Shown: positions 1 to 8,805, counted from the stretch's first letter. The stretch: DNA of 64,000 bases from Usitatibacter rugosus (GCF_013003965.1 NZ_CP053069.1:4495419-4559418), one strand, 5' to 3'. The notes: generated from the sequence alone by a model not told the origin. Numbers and translations: made by a program.

Positions 1-1
1 C

Positions 2-667
2 GGCCATGTGGATCAAGTAGCCCACGCCCTTGGCCGACCCGAGGTACTCACCCACCACAGCGCCGACGAACGCCATCCCCACGGAGATGTGCAGGCTCGA
101 GAAGACCCACGACGTTGCCGAGGGCAAATACACGTGGCGCAGGAGCTGCCTTCGCGAGGCGCCGAGCATGGTCGCATTGCTGAGCACGACGGGACTCACT
201 TCCTTCACGCCCTGGTAGACGTTGAAGAAGACGATGAAGAACACGAGCGTCACGCCCAGCGCCACCTTGGAGGCCATGCCGAGGCCGAACCAGACCATGA
301 AGATCGGGGCCAGCACCACGCGCGGCATCGCGTTCATCGCGGTGATGTAGGGATCGAAGATCGCCGAGGCGGTGGGCGAGAGCCCGAGCCAGAGGCCCAC
401 GGCGAGCCCGAGCACCGAGCCGATCACGAAGGCCATCGCTGTTTCCTGCAGCGTCACCCACAGGTGCGGATAGATCTCGCCGCCGCTGAACCATTCCCAG
501 ATCACCTTGAAGATCTTCACCGGCTCGCCGAAGAAGAATGCGGCGCGGTCGGCATTTTCCGGCCACACGAAGGGCGGGATCAGCTCCGGGTCCGTGAGGA
601 GCTGCCAGACCACGAAGATGCCGACGAGCAGCACGACCTGCACGATGCGCAGCTTGCCGCGGCTCAC
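2..667 (-). CDS. ABC transporter permease, NitT/TauT (SsuC/TauC) type, 3' part missing
   Basis: Inner-membrane channel subunit of an importer for an unknown anion or organic substrate. It starts with GTG at 667, overlapping the TGA of the upstream ATPase gene (GTGA). The frame then stays open for about 222 codons to the window edge, so the C-terminus is missing. The start reads V-S-R-G-K-L-R, followed by a first hydrophobic segment (IVQVVLLVGIFVVWQLL). Further on are long hydrophobic stretches and the binding-protein-dependent permease pattern (VTLQETAMAFVIGSVLGLAVG; NAMPRVVLAPIFMVWFGLG, family-typical for SsuC/TauC). Gene order binding protein - ATPase - permease and the overlapping codons indicate one transcript. 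Substrate cannot be deduced. Confidence 0.88.
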   Translation of the reverse strand, partial: MSRGKLRIVQVVLLVGIFVVWQLLTDPELIPPFVWPENADRAAFFFGEPVKIFKVIWEWFSGGEIYPHLWVTLQETAMAFVIGSVLGLAVGLWLGLSPTASAIFDPYITAMNAMPRVVLAPIFMVWFGLGMASKVALGVTLVFFIVFFNVYQGVKEVSPVVLSNATMLGASRRQLLRHVYLPSATSWVFSSLHISVGMAFVGAVVGEYLGSAKGVGYLIHMA

Positions 668-1470
668 GCGATCACCCGGTTCTTCGTCTGCTGGTAGCCC
701 TTCAGCACTTCGTCCTTCATCGCGTGCCAGATCCTGTCGTGCAGCTCGATGAAGCGCGGCGAGAGGCGGATCTCGGACACGTCGCGCGGGCGCGGCAGGT
801 CGATCACGAAATCCCCGATGGGGTGGGTCGCCGGTCCGGCCGAGAGCACCACCACGCGGTCGGAAAGCGAGATTGCCTCCTCGAGGTCGTGGGTGATGAA
901 GAGCACGCTCTTGCGGTTGGCGCTCCAGAGCTCCAACAGCTCGTTCTCCATCAACTGCCGCGTCTGGATGTCGAGCGCGGAGAAGGGCTCGTCCATCAGC
1001 AGGATCTTCGGATCGAGGATCAGCATCTGCGCGAGCGAGGTGCGCTTGCGCATGCCCCCGGAGAGTTGATGCGGGTAGCGGTCGCCGAAGCCCGCGAGGC
1101 CCACGCGCCCGAGCCAATCCTCGGCTTTCGCGCGCGCCGTGGCCTTGTCCTCGCCGCGGAACTCGAGCCCGGCCGTCACGTTGTCGAGGCAGCTTCGCCA
1201 CGGCATCAACGCTTCGGACTGGAACATGTAGCCCGCACGGCGGTTCACGCCCGCAAGCGGCTCGCCGAACGTGGTGACCGAGCCCGACGACGGCTTCAGC
1301 AGCCCGGCGGCGACGTTGAGCAGCGTCGACTTGCCGCAGCCGGTGGGTCCCACGACGGAGACGAACTCGCCCTCGGCGATCGAGAGCGACACGTCCTTCA
1401 CGGCCGTGTACGAGCCCGCCTTGCCCGCAAACGTGCAAGTGACCTTGTCGAAGAGGACCGCGGCGGACAC
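664..1470 (-). CDS. ABC transporter ATP-binding protein, NitT/TauT (SsuB/TauB) type
   Basis: Cytoplasmic ATPase of the importer, 268 residues. Walker A GPTGCGKST is near residues 38-46, the signature is LSGGMRKR, and Walker B is ILLMDEPFSALD followed by the H-loop FITHD. The GTG start at 1470 overlaps the last base of the binding-protein stop codon (TAGTG), and homology to ATPases begins directly after it (VSAAVLFDKVTCTF). A longer in-frame reading to 1734 lies antisense inside the binding-protein gene and is not believed. The signature reads GGMRKR rather than GGMRQR, a common variant. The family is clear; nitrate, sulfonate, taurine, pyrimidine-precursor and other substrates are all possible. 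Confidence 0.93.
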   Translation of the reverse strand: MSAAVLFDKVTCTFAGKAGSYTAVKDVSLSIAEGEFVSVVGPTGCGKSTLLNVAAGLLKPSSGSVTTFGEPLAGVNRRAGYMFQSEALMPWRSCLDNVTAGLEFRGEDKATARAKAEDWLGRVGLAGFGDRYPHQLSGGMRKRTSLAQMLILDPKILLMDEPFSALDIQTRQLMENELLELWSANRKSVLFITHDLEEAISLSDRVVVLSAGPATHPIGDFVIDLPRPRDVSEIRLSPRFIELHDRIWHAMKDEVLKGYQQTKNRVIA

Positions 1471-2483
1471 TACTTGTACTTCGCCTGGGCCTTCTTCACG
1501 AACGAGTTGTCGAAGGTCTGGTTCAGGTCCAGCTTGCCCGCGGCCTTCACCGAGGGCTCGAACTGCACCAGCACCTTGTAGACGTTCTCGGCGGCCTTGA
1601 GCGAAAGCGTGCCGTCCTCGGAGTAGCCGATCATGTTCTTCAGCAGGGCGTCCTTGTAGAGCGACGGGTTGCCGGCCTTGTACTCGGCGGGCATGAGGTC
1701 GACGATCTCCTGCGGCGTGGCCTTCGCGATCCACTTGTCGGCGCGCACCATCGCATTCACCACGGCTTGCACGGTGCGCGGGTTCTTCTTGATGTACTCG
1801 TCGGTGATGTAGATCACGGAGGCGTGATAGTCGCCGCCGTAGATGTCCTTCATCCCCTTCTCGGTGCGGCTGTCGGCGACGGCCACGTACTTGCCCGTGG
1901 CCTCGAGCTGCGAGATGACGGGATCGAGGTTGCTCATCGCGTCGATCTCGCCCTTCTCCATCGCGGCGAAGGCGCCCGCGCCGGTGCCCACGCCCACCAC
2001 CGAGATGTCGGTGGGCTTCAAGCCATCCTTGGCGAGCAGGTTGTTCACGAACATGTTCGTGGAAGAGCCCGGGGCCGTGACGCCCACCTTGAGGCCCTTC
2101 AGGTCCTTGCCGTTCTTGTACTTGGCCGCCTTGTCCTTCGGCAGCAGCAGCACGATCGACGAGTACTTGGCCTGCAGCACGACGGCTTTGATCGGCTGCT
2201 TCTTCGCGACCATGTTGATGGTGTGCTCGTAGGCGCCCGAGACCATGTCGGCCGAGCCGCCCACCAGGGCCTGCAGCGCCTTGGCGCCGCCGGCGAAGTC
2301 GGGGATCTCGACCTCGAGGCCTTCTTCCTTGAAGTAGCCCTTGCGCTCGGCGACCGAGAGCGGCAGGTAGTAGAAGAGGTTCTTGCCGCCGACCGCGATG
2401 GTGACCTTCTTCTGCTCCGGCGCCTGTGCGAAGGCGGCGGCCGCGGCGAGCAATCCGGCGGCGAGCAGGACGAGCTTCTTCAT
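1470..2483 (-). CDS. ABC transporter substrate-binding protein, NMT1/SsuA-like
   Basis: Periplasmic ligand-binding protein of 337 residues. It has a classic signal peptide (MKKLVLLAAGLLAAAAAFAQA, cleavage near residue 20) and an NMT1/THI5-like body (YYLPLSVAERKGYFKEEGLEV; GGSADMVSGAYEHT; GLKVGVTAPGSSTN). A strong ribosome site (GAGGAGAAACCG) precedes the ATG at 2483. It is the first transporter gene, 18 bases after the lyase gene, and is followed by overlapping ATPase and permease genes. Proteins of this family feed SsuBC-type channels. The ligand is unknown; the neighbouring HMG-CoA-lyase-like enzyme is a weak hint towards an organic acid. Confidence 0.92.
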   Translation of the reverse strand: MKKLVLLAAGLLAAAAAFAQAPEQKKVTIAVGGKNLFYYLPLSVAERKGYFKEEGLEVEIPDFAGGAKALQALVGGSADMVSGAYEHTINMVAKKQPIKAVVLQAKYSSIVLLLPKDKAAKYKNGKDLKGLKVGVTAPGSSTNMFVNNLLAKDGLKPTDISVVGVGTGAGAFAAMEKGEIDAMSNLDPVISQLEATGKYVAVADSRTEKGMKDIYGGDYHASVIYITDEYIKKNPRTVQAVVNAMVRADKWIAKATPQEIVDLMPAEYKAGNPSLYKDALLKNMIGYSEDGTLSLKAAENVYKVLVQFEPSVKAAGKLDLNQTFDNSFVKKAQAKYK

Positions 2484-2501
2484 CGGTTTCTCCTCAGTTG
2501 C

Positions 2502-3437
2502 TTATTGTCGTAGCGATTCCGGAATCTCGTGCAGGTGCATCGTGACGCCGGCTTTCATGACCTGCCCGGGCACCTCGTGCCCGACGATACCGGGGATCAG
2601 CTGGGCGCACGCGATCAGTTTCGCGATGTCCACGCGCGTGTCGTAGCCCATGTCTTCCAGCATGTTCACCATGTCCTCGGTGCAGATGTTGCCCGTGGCG
2701 CCGGGTGCGAAGTTGCAGCCGCCCAGCCCGGCGAGCGATCCGTCGAAGGAGTGCACGCCCGCGGCGATGCCGGCGATCACGTTCGCAAGCCCCATGCCGC
2801 GCGTGTTGTGGAAGTGGAGCGTGTAGTACGTCTCGTTGGGCGCGGGGAAGCGCTCGAGCACCTTGCGGGTGAGCTCCTCGACTTGCCGAGGGTTGGCCAT
2901 GCCAGTGGTGTCCGCGATCGAGACGCCGTCGAAGCCGAACTCGTGGAAGTGCTCGACGAAGCGCAGCACCATGTCCTCGGCGACGTGGCCCTCGAAAGGG
3001 CAGCCGAACGCGGTGGACAGCGACATCGTGATCTTCATGCCGGCGTCGTGGGCCACCTTCACCATCGTCGGCAGCTCGGCAAGGGATTGCTCGTGGGTGC
3101 GGTTGATGTTGGCCCGGTTGTGGGTCTCCGAGGCCGAGACGACGCCGTTCACCTCGTCGGGCTTCTTCGTCGTGGCCGCCGCGTTCTGGACGCCCCGGAT
3201 GTTCGGGACCAGTGCCACGTAGACCACGCCGGGGACCCGCTCGATGCCCGCCAGGACGTCGTTAGCATCCGCGAGCGCGGGGACCAGCTTGGGGGACACG
3301 AACGAGGTCACCTCCACCTTGTGGAGGCCTGTTCGCGACAAATGGTCGACCAATTCGACCTTGGTGGCGGTGGGGACGAACCGCGGTTCGATCTGGAAAC
3401 CGTCCCGGACGGCCACGTCATTGATATACAAGCGCAT
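2502..3437 (-). CDS. mvaB: hydroxymethylglutaryl-CoA lyase family enzyme
   Basis: DRE-TIM metallolyase of 311 residues. The family splits HMG-CoA into acetoacetate and acetyl-CoA, the last step of leucine breakdown. The N-terminal catalytic motif is V-R-D-G-F-Q at residues 10-15 (RDGLQ in most lyases). The metal ligands H208 and H210 lie in HFHNTRGMG. The glycine-rich loop GLGGCNFAPGATGN holds the catalytic cysteine C241. The ATG at 3437 is chosen because homology starts there (MRLYINDVAVRDG); a longer in-frame reading to 3638 is antisense to ppc. No other leucine-pathway gene is adjacent. The closest partner is the ABC importer 18 bases downstream, so the true substrate may be a related 3-hydroxy-acyl-CoA. 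No Shine-Dalgarno precedes the start. Confidence 0.88.
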   Translation of the reverse strand: MRLYINDVAVRDGFQIEPRFVPTATKVELVDHLSRTGLHKVEVTSFVSPKLVPALADANDVLAGIERVPGVVYVALVPNIRGVQNAAATTKKPDEVNGVVSASETHNRANINRTHEQSLAELPTMVKVAHDAGMKITMSLSTAFGCPFEGHVAEDMVLRFVEHFHEFGFDGVSIADTTGMANPRQVEELTRKVLERFPAPNETYYTLHFHNTRGMGLANVIAGIAAGVHSFDGSLAGLGGCNFAPGATGNICTEDMVNMLEDMGYDTRVDIAKLIACAQLIPGIVGHEVPGQVMKAGVTMHLHEIPESLRQ

Positions 3438-3472
3438 GGAGGAATTATACGATTCCCCTTGCATGGATACGC
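3437..3472 (-). promoter_or_regulatory. candidate promoter of the lyase gene, possibly leaderless
   Basis: A perfect TATAAT lies on the minus strand at 3449-3444. Six bases separate it from the lyase ATG (3437), which puts the expected +1 at or next to the A of the start codon. The hexamer at the -35 distance (GCGTAT, 3472-3467) is poor. The 25 bases between the divergent start codons are the only AT-rich island here, so any ppc promoter must overlap it. Inference from sequence only. Confidence 0.35.
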
Positions 3473-6219
3473 CGGAACGCGACAAGGACGCAGCCCTCGG
3501 GGACGACATTCGCCTCCTGGGCCGGATATTGGGCGACACCATCCGCTCCCACGAGGGCGATTTCACCTTCGACCTCATCGAGTCCATCCGCAAGCTCGCG
3601 GTGGCCAGCCGGCGCCTGGAAGACGTCGCCTCGCGCAAATCCCTCGCCCGGACGCTCGATGCCCTGACCGACGACCAGGCCGTCGTCGTCGTGCGAGCCT
3701 TCAGCTACTTCTCGCTCCTCGCCAACATCGCCGAGGACCGCCACCACCTGCGCCGCGGGCGGGCGAACCGCCGTTCGGGCGCCGCGCCGCTCGCCTCCAC
3801 GCTGCGCGGCCTGTTCCAGGATGCCCGCGAGCGAGGCACCAAGCAGGACGAAGCCCTGGCCCGCCTCTCGCGCGTGCGCGTCACGCCCGTGCTCACCGCG
3901 CATCCGACCGAAGTGCAGCGCAAGAGCACGCTCGACCTCCAGCTCGAGATCTCCTCGCGCCTGGGCGAGCGCGACAACCCGGACATCCTCCCGGAAGAGA
4001 AGACCGCCATCGATATGCGGCTGCGCGCGCTGGTCGAGACGCTCTGGCAGACGCGCATCCTGCGGGCGGTGAAGCTCGCGGTGCGCGACGAGATCGAGAA
4101 CGCGCTCTCCTATTTCGGCTACTCGTTCATCGACGTGGTGCCGCGCGTGCAGGCGGAGGTCGAGGACGCCGTGGCCCAGCTGCCGGGCGACTTCGGCCGG
4201 CCTGAGCTGCCCCCGGTGCTCACCGTCGGAAGCTGGGTGGGCGGCGATCGCGACGGCAACCCCTTCGTCACCGCGGACATGCTCGAGTACGCCTTCCGCC
4301 GCCAGGGCGAATGCATCTTCGATCACTACCTGGCCGAGGTGCACGCGCTGGGGGCCGAGCTGCCGCTCTCGCGCACGCTCGCGCGCGTGACGCCCGCGCT
4401 GGAAGCCCTCGCGGAACGCTCGCCGGACAAGTCCCCGCATCGCCAGTCCGAGCCGTACCGCCGGGCCCTCACCGGCATCTACGCGCGCCTCGCGTCCACG
4501 GCGCGCAGCTTCGGCCTGCATTCCGAGCAGCGCTCGGCGCTGGGCGAAGCCGATCCGTATCCCGACGCCGCCAGCTTCCTCGCCGAGCTGGACGTGATCG
4601 ACACCAGCCTTCGCGGGCACGGCGGCGGACTCCTCGCGGATGGGCGGCTGAGATCGCTGCGCAAGGCCGTCGGCGCCTTCGGCTTCCACCTCGCCACGGT
4701 GGACCTGCGCCAGAACTCGGAGATCCACGAGGAGGTGATCGCCGAGCTGCTGCGCGAGGCGAAGGTCACGCCGGGCTACGTGACGCTGCCCGAAGAGCAG
4801 CGCCAGAAGATCCTGCGCGCCGAGCTCGCGTCGCCGCGGCAGCTGCGCTCGTCCTTCGCCACGTATTCCGACCTCACCAAGGGCGAGCTCGCCATCCTGG
4901 AAACCGCGGCGGCGGTGCATCGGCAGCGCGGCGCCGAATCGATCCGCCAGTACGTGATCTCGAAGGCCGAGAGCGTCTCGGACATGCTCGAGGTCGCGGT
5001 GCTGCTGAAGGAAGTGGGCCTGCTCACCCCGGGCGAGCTGCCCGCGTCGAAGCTGCAGATCGTCCCGCTCTTCGAGACCATCCGCGACCTGCGCGCGGCG
5101 CCGGACACGATGCGCGAATGGTTCGCGCTTCCCGAGGCGAAGTCGATCGTGAAGTCGCTGGGCGCCGTGCAGGAAGTCATGCTCGGGTACTCGGACAGCA
5201 ACAAGGACGGCGGCTACACCACGTCGAACTGGGAGCTCTACAAGGCCGAGGTCGCGCTCGTGCAGGTCTTCAAGCAGGCCGGCACCAAGATGCGCTTCTT
5301 CCACGGCCGCGGCGGCACCGTGGGCCGCGGCGGCGGTCCGAGCTACGAGGCCATCCTCGCCCAGCCCCCCGGCAGCGTGCAAGGCGAGCTGCGCCTGACC
5401 GAGCAAGGCGAGGTGATCGCGAGCAAGTACTCGAACCGCGACATCGGCCAGCGCAACCTCGAGGCGCTGGTGGCGGCGACGGTGCGCGCGATGATGGATT
5501 CCGATCCCCACGCCAAGCACGAGGACTACCACGTCGTGATGGACGAGCTCTCCGCCACGGCCTTCAAGGCCTATCGCGAGCTCGTGTACGAGACCGACGG
5601 CTTCGTCGATTACTTCCGCGCCTCCACGCCGATCGGCGAGATCGCGGAGCTCAACATCGGCTCGCGGCCGGCCTCGCGCAAGGCTTCCGTGCGCATCGAG
5701 GATCTTCGCGCCATTCCGTGGGTGTTCTCGTGGGCGCAGTGCCGCGTGATGTTGCCGGGCTGGTTCGGCTTTGGCAGCGCCGTGGAGTCCTTCCTCGTGC
5801 GCCGCGGCCCGGCCGGGCAGGAGCTGCTCTCGGAGATGTGGCGCTCGTGGCCGTTCTTCCGCGCGATGCTCTCCAACCTCGAGATGCTGCTCGCCAAGAC
5901 GGACCTCGCGGTGGCCGCGCGCTACAAGGACCTGGTGCCTGATCCCGTGCTCGCCGAGGCGATCTTCTCGCGCATCCGTACGGAGCTCGACGCCACGATG
6001 CGGGCGTACTTCTCGATCACCGGCAGCCTGGGCTTCCTCGAGTCGAACCCCACGCTTGCGCGCTCGATCCGCAACCGCTTCCCCTACCTCGATCCACTGA
6101 ACCACCTGCAGGTGGAGCTCATCAAGCGCTTCCGCGCCGGCGAGGTGGACGACAAGGTGAAGCGGGGCATCCACCTCACCATCAACGGACTCGCCGCAGG
6201 CCTGCGCAATTCTGGTTGA
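3463..6219 (+). CDS. ppc: phosphoenolpyruvate carboxylase
   Basis: Cytoplasmic anaplerotic enzyme: PEP plus bicarbonate gives oxaloacetate and phosphate. At 918 residues it is normal for bacterial PEPC. Seen: VLTAHPTEVQRKS with the catalytic H147; GGDRDGNPFVT; the second signature GYSDSNKDGGYTTSNWEL with K581; FFHGRGGTVGRGGGPS with R616; QGEVIASKYSN; and the conserved C-terminal end AAGLRNSG. An in-frame ATG at 3436 (MEELYDSPC) would add nine residues and overlap the divergent lyase start codon. I prefer 3463, but neither has an ideal ribosome site: GGAGG at 3438-3442 is 20 bases from 3463. Transcribed divergently from the lyase-transporter operon. Confidence 0.96.
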   Translation: MDTPERDKDAALGDDIRLLGRILGDTIRSHEGDFTFDLIESIRKLAVASRRLEDVASRKSLARTLDALTDDQAVVVVRAFSYFSLLANIAEDRHHLRRGRANRRSGAAPLASTLRGLFQDARERGTKQDEALARLSRVRVTPVLTAHPTEVQRKSTLDLQLEISSRLGERDNPDILPEEKTAIDMRLRALVETLWQTRILRAVKLAVRDEIENALSYFGYSFIDVVPRVQAEVEDAVAQLPGDFGRPELPPVLTVGSWVGGDRDGNPFVTADMLEYAFRRQGECIFDHYLAEVHALGAELPLSRTLARVTPALEALAERSPDKSPHRQSEPYRRALTGIYARLASTARSFGLHSEQRSALGEADPYPDAASFLAELDVIDTSLRGHGGGLLADGRLRSLRKAVGAFGFHLATVDLRQNSEIHEEVIAELLREAKVTPGYVTLPEEQRQKILRAELASPRQLRSSFATYSDLTKGELAILETAAAVHRQRGAESIRQYVISKAESVSDMLEVAVLLKEVGLLTPGELPASKLQIVPLFETIRDLRAAPDTMREWFALPEAKSIVKSLGAVQEVMLGYSDSNKDGGYTTSNWELYKAEVALVQVFKQAGTKMRFFHGRGGTVGRGGGPSYEAILAQPPGSVQGELRLTEQGEVIASKYSNRDIGQRNLEALVAATVRAMMDSDPHAKHEDYHVVMDELSATAFKAYRELVYETDGFVDYFRASTPIGEIAELNIGSRPASRKASVRIEDLRAIPWVFSWAQCRVMLPGWFGFGSAVESFLVRRGPAGQELLSEMWRSWPFFRAMLSNLEMLLAKTDLAVAARYKDLVPDPVLAEAIFSRIRTELDATMRAYFSITGSLGFLESNPTLARSIRNRFPYLDPLNHLQVELIKRFRAGEVDDKVKRGIHLTINGLAAGLRNSG

Positions 6220-6227
6220 GGGCTGGG

Positions 6228-6245
6228 CCCCCGCCTGCGCGGGGG
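6228..6245. repeat. hairpin repeat, possible ppc terminator
   Basis: CCCCCGC - CTGC - GCGGGGG forms a perfect 7-bp stem between ppc and the convergent gene at 6253. Read on the minus strand, the surrounding sequence (GTCACCCCCGCG..GCGGGGGCCCAG) matches the first half of the repeat at 54097-54148, so it belongs to a dispersed intergenic family. It may serve as a two-way terminator although no T-run follows. Confidence 0.6.
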
Positions 6246-6252
6246 TGACGAT

Positions 6253-6669
6253 TCAGTCGCCCAGCGGGCTGGGGTATCCCACGAGCGTGATGAAGCAGAT
6301 CGCCAGGCCGATGGCCACCACCAGCAGCGGCCCCGTGTAATAGAACACGTCGAAGAGATAGCGCCAGCGCGCGTTGGTGGGTTGTCCCCGCGCTTTCCAC
6401 GATTGCTCGAACTCCGATTGCGTGCCGCGGAAGAAGAACGCGCGCATGCGGCCGGTGTTGATCCACGAGTAGGGAAAGAAGATCGCGAGGAACGACCCCA
6501 CGATCGGCCGCACATAGGCCAGCGCGTAGAGGGCGCACAAGCCGAGGAAGATGCCGATCACCACGTGGCTCTCCGGCGACTGGCGGCCCCACCAGGCCGC
6601 CATCTGCAGCGGCAGCTCGGGAGGATTGTGGAGGTAGTACTCGAAGCTGCGGCGGAAGTCGCGAAGCAT
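6253..6669 (-). CDS. hypothetical inner-membrane protein
   Basis: 138 residues, not recognised. The N-terminus is cytoplasm-like (MLRDFRRSFEYYLHNPPELP). Hydrophobic segments follow near residues 36-52 (HVVIGIFLGLCALYALAYV), 56-68 (VGSFLAIFFPY) and 114-132 (GPLLVVAIGLAICFITLVGY). Between them is a charged loop rich in aromatic and arginine residues. It starts 3 bases after the CoA-transferase stop, so the two are probably co-transcribed, but nothing links it functionally to that enzyme. Codon use is like the neighbours, which supports a real gene. Confidence 0.75.
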   Translation of the reverse strand: MLRDFRRSFEYYLHNPPELPLQMAAWWGRQSPESHVVIGIFLGLCALYALAYVRPIVGSFLAIFFPYSWINTGRMRAFFFRGTQSEFEQSWKARGQPTNARWRYLFDVFYYTGPLLVVAIGLAICFITLVGYPSPLGD

Positions 6670-6672
6670 CGT

Positions 6673-7857
6673 CTATCCCACGGTTGCGGCCGCGTGCAGG
6701 CGCGCGATGTCGGCGGCGGAGTAGCCGAGGGATGCGAGGACCTCGTCGGTGTGCTCGCCCAGGCGCGGGCCGATCCACTTTGTTCCGCCCGGAGTCTCGG
6801 AGAGCTTCGGCACGATGCCCGGGAGCACCAGCTCGCGCTCGCCCAGCTTGTGGCGCTCGATCATGCCGCGCGCCTGGAAGTGCAGGTCCTTCGCGATGTC
6901 GGCGATCGAATAGATGCGGCCCGACGGAACCTCGGCCTTCGCGAGCACGGCGAGCGCCTCGTCGAGCGTGACGCTCGCGCACCAGTCGCCGATCACTTTG
7001 TCGAGGCGTTCCGTATGCCGCGTGCGGCCCGCGTTGTCGGCGAGCTCGGGATCGTCGGCGAGCGCGGGCAGGCCAATGCCGCGCATCATCCGCTTGAAGA
7101 TGGAATCCGCGTTGGCGCCGATGACGACGTACTGCCCGTCCTTGCAGCGATAGGTGTTCGACGGGACGATGCCCGGCAGCGCGGAGCCCGTGCGCTCGCG
7201 CACCGATCCGTCGTAGCCGTACTCCGGCAGCATCGACTCCATCATCGCGAACACCGCTTCGTAGAGGGCGACGTCGACGACCTGGCCCTTGCCGGTCTTC
7301 GTGCGGTTGTGGATCGCCATCAGCGCGCCGATCACGCCGAACATCGCCGCGAGCGAGTCGCCGATCGAGATGCCGACGCGCACCGGTGCGCGATCCGGGT
7401 AGCCCGTGATGTAGCGCATGCCGCCCATCGATTCGCCGATGGCGCCGAAGCCGGGCTGGTCCTTGTACGGTCCCGTCTGGCCGAAGCCCGAGAGGCGCAC
7501 CATCACCAGCCTGGGGTTCTCCTTCGCGAGCTGCTCGTACCCGAGGTTCCACTTCTCGAGCGTGCCGGGGCGGAAGTTCTCGACCACGATGTCGGCCTGT
7601 GCCACGAGGCGGCGCACGACCTCCTGGCCCTCGGGGGCCTTCAGGTTTACCGCGACGGATTTCTTGTTGCGCGCCTGCGCATACCACCAGAGCGAGTTGC
7701 CTTCGTGGAGCTTCCTCCACTTGCGCAGCGGATCACCCTCGCCGGGCGTCTCCACTTTCACGACATCCGCGCCGAACTCCGCCATCAAGCGCGCGCAATA
7801 CGGCCCGGCGATCAGCGTGCCGAGCTCGACGACTTTCAAATCCGCCAACGGTCCCAT
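6673..7857 (-). CDS. CaiB/BaiF family CoA-transferase (class III)
   Basis: 394 residues, the full length for family III CoA-transferases, which move CoA between carboxylic acids through an aspartyl-CoA thioester. Seen: the N-terminal LKVVELGTLIAGPYCARLMAEFGADVVKVE, the NPRLVMVRLSGFGQTGPY strand (shortened here from a longer match), and GISIGDSLAAM with the probable nucleophile D167, equivalent to D169 of formyl-CoA transferase. Also typical is KTGKGQVVDVALYEA. Cytoplasmic. The donor and acceptor acids cannot be read from the sequence, and alpha-methylacyl-CoA racemases share the fold. It precedes the small membrane gene by 3 bases and follows the TerB-like gene by 33. Confidence 0.92.
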   Translation of the reverse strand: MGPLADLKVVELGTLIAGPYCARLMAEFGADVVKVETPGEGDPLRKWRKLHEGNSLWWYAQARNKKSVAVNLKAPEGQEVVRRLVAQADIVVENFRPGTLEKWNLGYEQLAKENPRLVMVRLSGFGQTGPYKDQPGFGAIGESMGGMRYITGYPDRAPVRVGISIGDSLAAMFGVIGALMAIHNRTKTGKGQVVDVALYEAVFAMMESMLPEYGYDGSVRERTGSALPGIVPSNTYRCKDGQYVVIGANADSIFKRMMRGIGLPALADDPELADNAGRTRHTERLDKVIGDWCASVTLDEALAVLAKAEVPSGRIYSIADIAKDLHFQARGMIERHKLGERELVLPGIVPKLSETPGGTKWIGPRLGEHTDEVLASLGYSAADIARLHAAATVG

Positions 7858-7890
7858 GGCGCGATTGTCGCCCGCGCCGGGGCGGCTCGG

Positions 7891-8805
7891 CTAGCGGCCG
7901 ACTTCGGCGAGCACCTGGCGGACGTCGAGCGTGCGCGCCTTTTCCTGGATCGCGGGGAGGTAGCGCGACTGCAGGCCCTTCGCCTCGCCGAGGATCGATT
8001 CGTACGTCTCGCGCAGCGTCTGCGTCGACAACTTCCGGCCGCCGGCGTAGTAGCGCTTGGCGAGGTGGCCCAGCGCGTACGTCGAGGCGAACGACATGCC
8101 GGAGCTCACGGCTTGCTTGGCAATGCCGCCGAGGAAACCACCGAGGAAGCGGCCGACCAGCTTCACGCCCACCTGCTCGACATACTGCGAGCCGAGGCCG
8201 ATGCCCAGCACGCCGAGCAGCTCCACGACTTGCTGGCGGTCGAGTTCGAAGCCGTGCGCCTTGCCGACGCGATGCACCATCTTCATCTGCAACGGGATGA
8301 TCGCCATCGAGGCGAGGCTCTCGGGCAGCAGCTCGAGCGCGCCGTTCAGGATCGCGTAGTTGAGGATCATGCCGTCCATCTCGGCGGGTGACTTCGTGGA
8401 CGCGTAGCCTGCGGCGGCGGCGGCACCTGCACCTGCGCCGGCAGCAACCGCGGCGACGGGGATCGGCGGCGGGATCGGATGGTCGCCGAGCCCAAGCTTC
8501 ATGCGCAGCTCGTCGAGGAATGCGCGCTCGGCCGGAACTTCCAGGCCGTCGGCAAGCGCCACGCAGGCCGCCATCTCGTAGGCGAAGCGGCGGCTCTCCG
8601 GCGTGGTGAGCGCGGCGACGGCCTGGTCCAGCGTGACCTGCTTCAGGAGAACCTCGCGGTGGACCGACGCAGCGTCGAGGCCTTGCCGGTCGAGGGAATC
8701 CGCGATGCGCTTCCATTCCGCGCGCTCGGCCTCCGACTTGTCGCCGTCGGCGAACGCGGCCATCAGGGCCAGCGTGAGGAGGGCTCGGTTCTCGGCAGGG
8801 CTCAT
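7891..8805 (-). CDS. TerB-like / DUF697-like protein
   Basis: 304 residues from the ATG at 8805, chosen because GAGGAAA lies about 9 bases upstream; longer in-frame starts at 8853 and 8844 lack one. The N-terminal 120 residues resemble the all-helical TerB fold (LTLALMAAFADGDKSEAERAE; AACVALADGLEVPAERAFLDEL, with its acidic positions). An Ala/Gly-rich linker (GAGAGAAAAAGYAS) follows. The C-terminal half, with helix-breaking glycines (LLGVLGIGLGSQYVEQ, GRFLGGFLGGIAKQAV), resembles the membrane-linked DUF697/YcjF region. Function unknown; the family assignment is from recognition only. First gene of a minus-strand run with the CoA-transferase. Confidence 0.75.
   Translation of the reverse strand: MSPAENRALLTLALMAAFADGDKSEAERAEWKRIADSLDRQGLDAASVHREVLLKQVTLDQAVAALTTPESRRFAYEMAACVALADGLEVPAERAFLDELRMKLGLGDHPIPPPIPVAAVAAGAGAGAAAAAGYASTKSPAEMDGMILNYAILNGALELLPESLASMAIIPLQMKMVHRVGKAHGFELDRQQVVELLGVLGIGLGSQYVEQVGVKLVGRFLGGFLGGIAKQAVSSGMSFASTYALGHLAKRYYAGGRKLSTQTLRETYESILGEAKGLQSRYLPAIQEKARTLDVRQVLAEVGR

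Noticed and set aside
3445-6174. A 909-codon open frame antisense to ppc, and similar very long antisense frames at 22746-25691, 30769-33819, 40957-42699 and 43066-46044
   Set aside because: They are composed of Arg/Ala/His/Gly-rich low-complexity sequence without motifs and exactly shadow well-recognised genes; the GC-rich third codon positions remove stops on the other strand.
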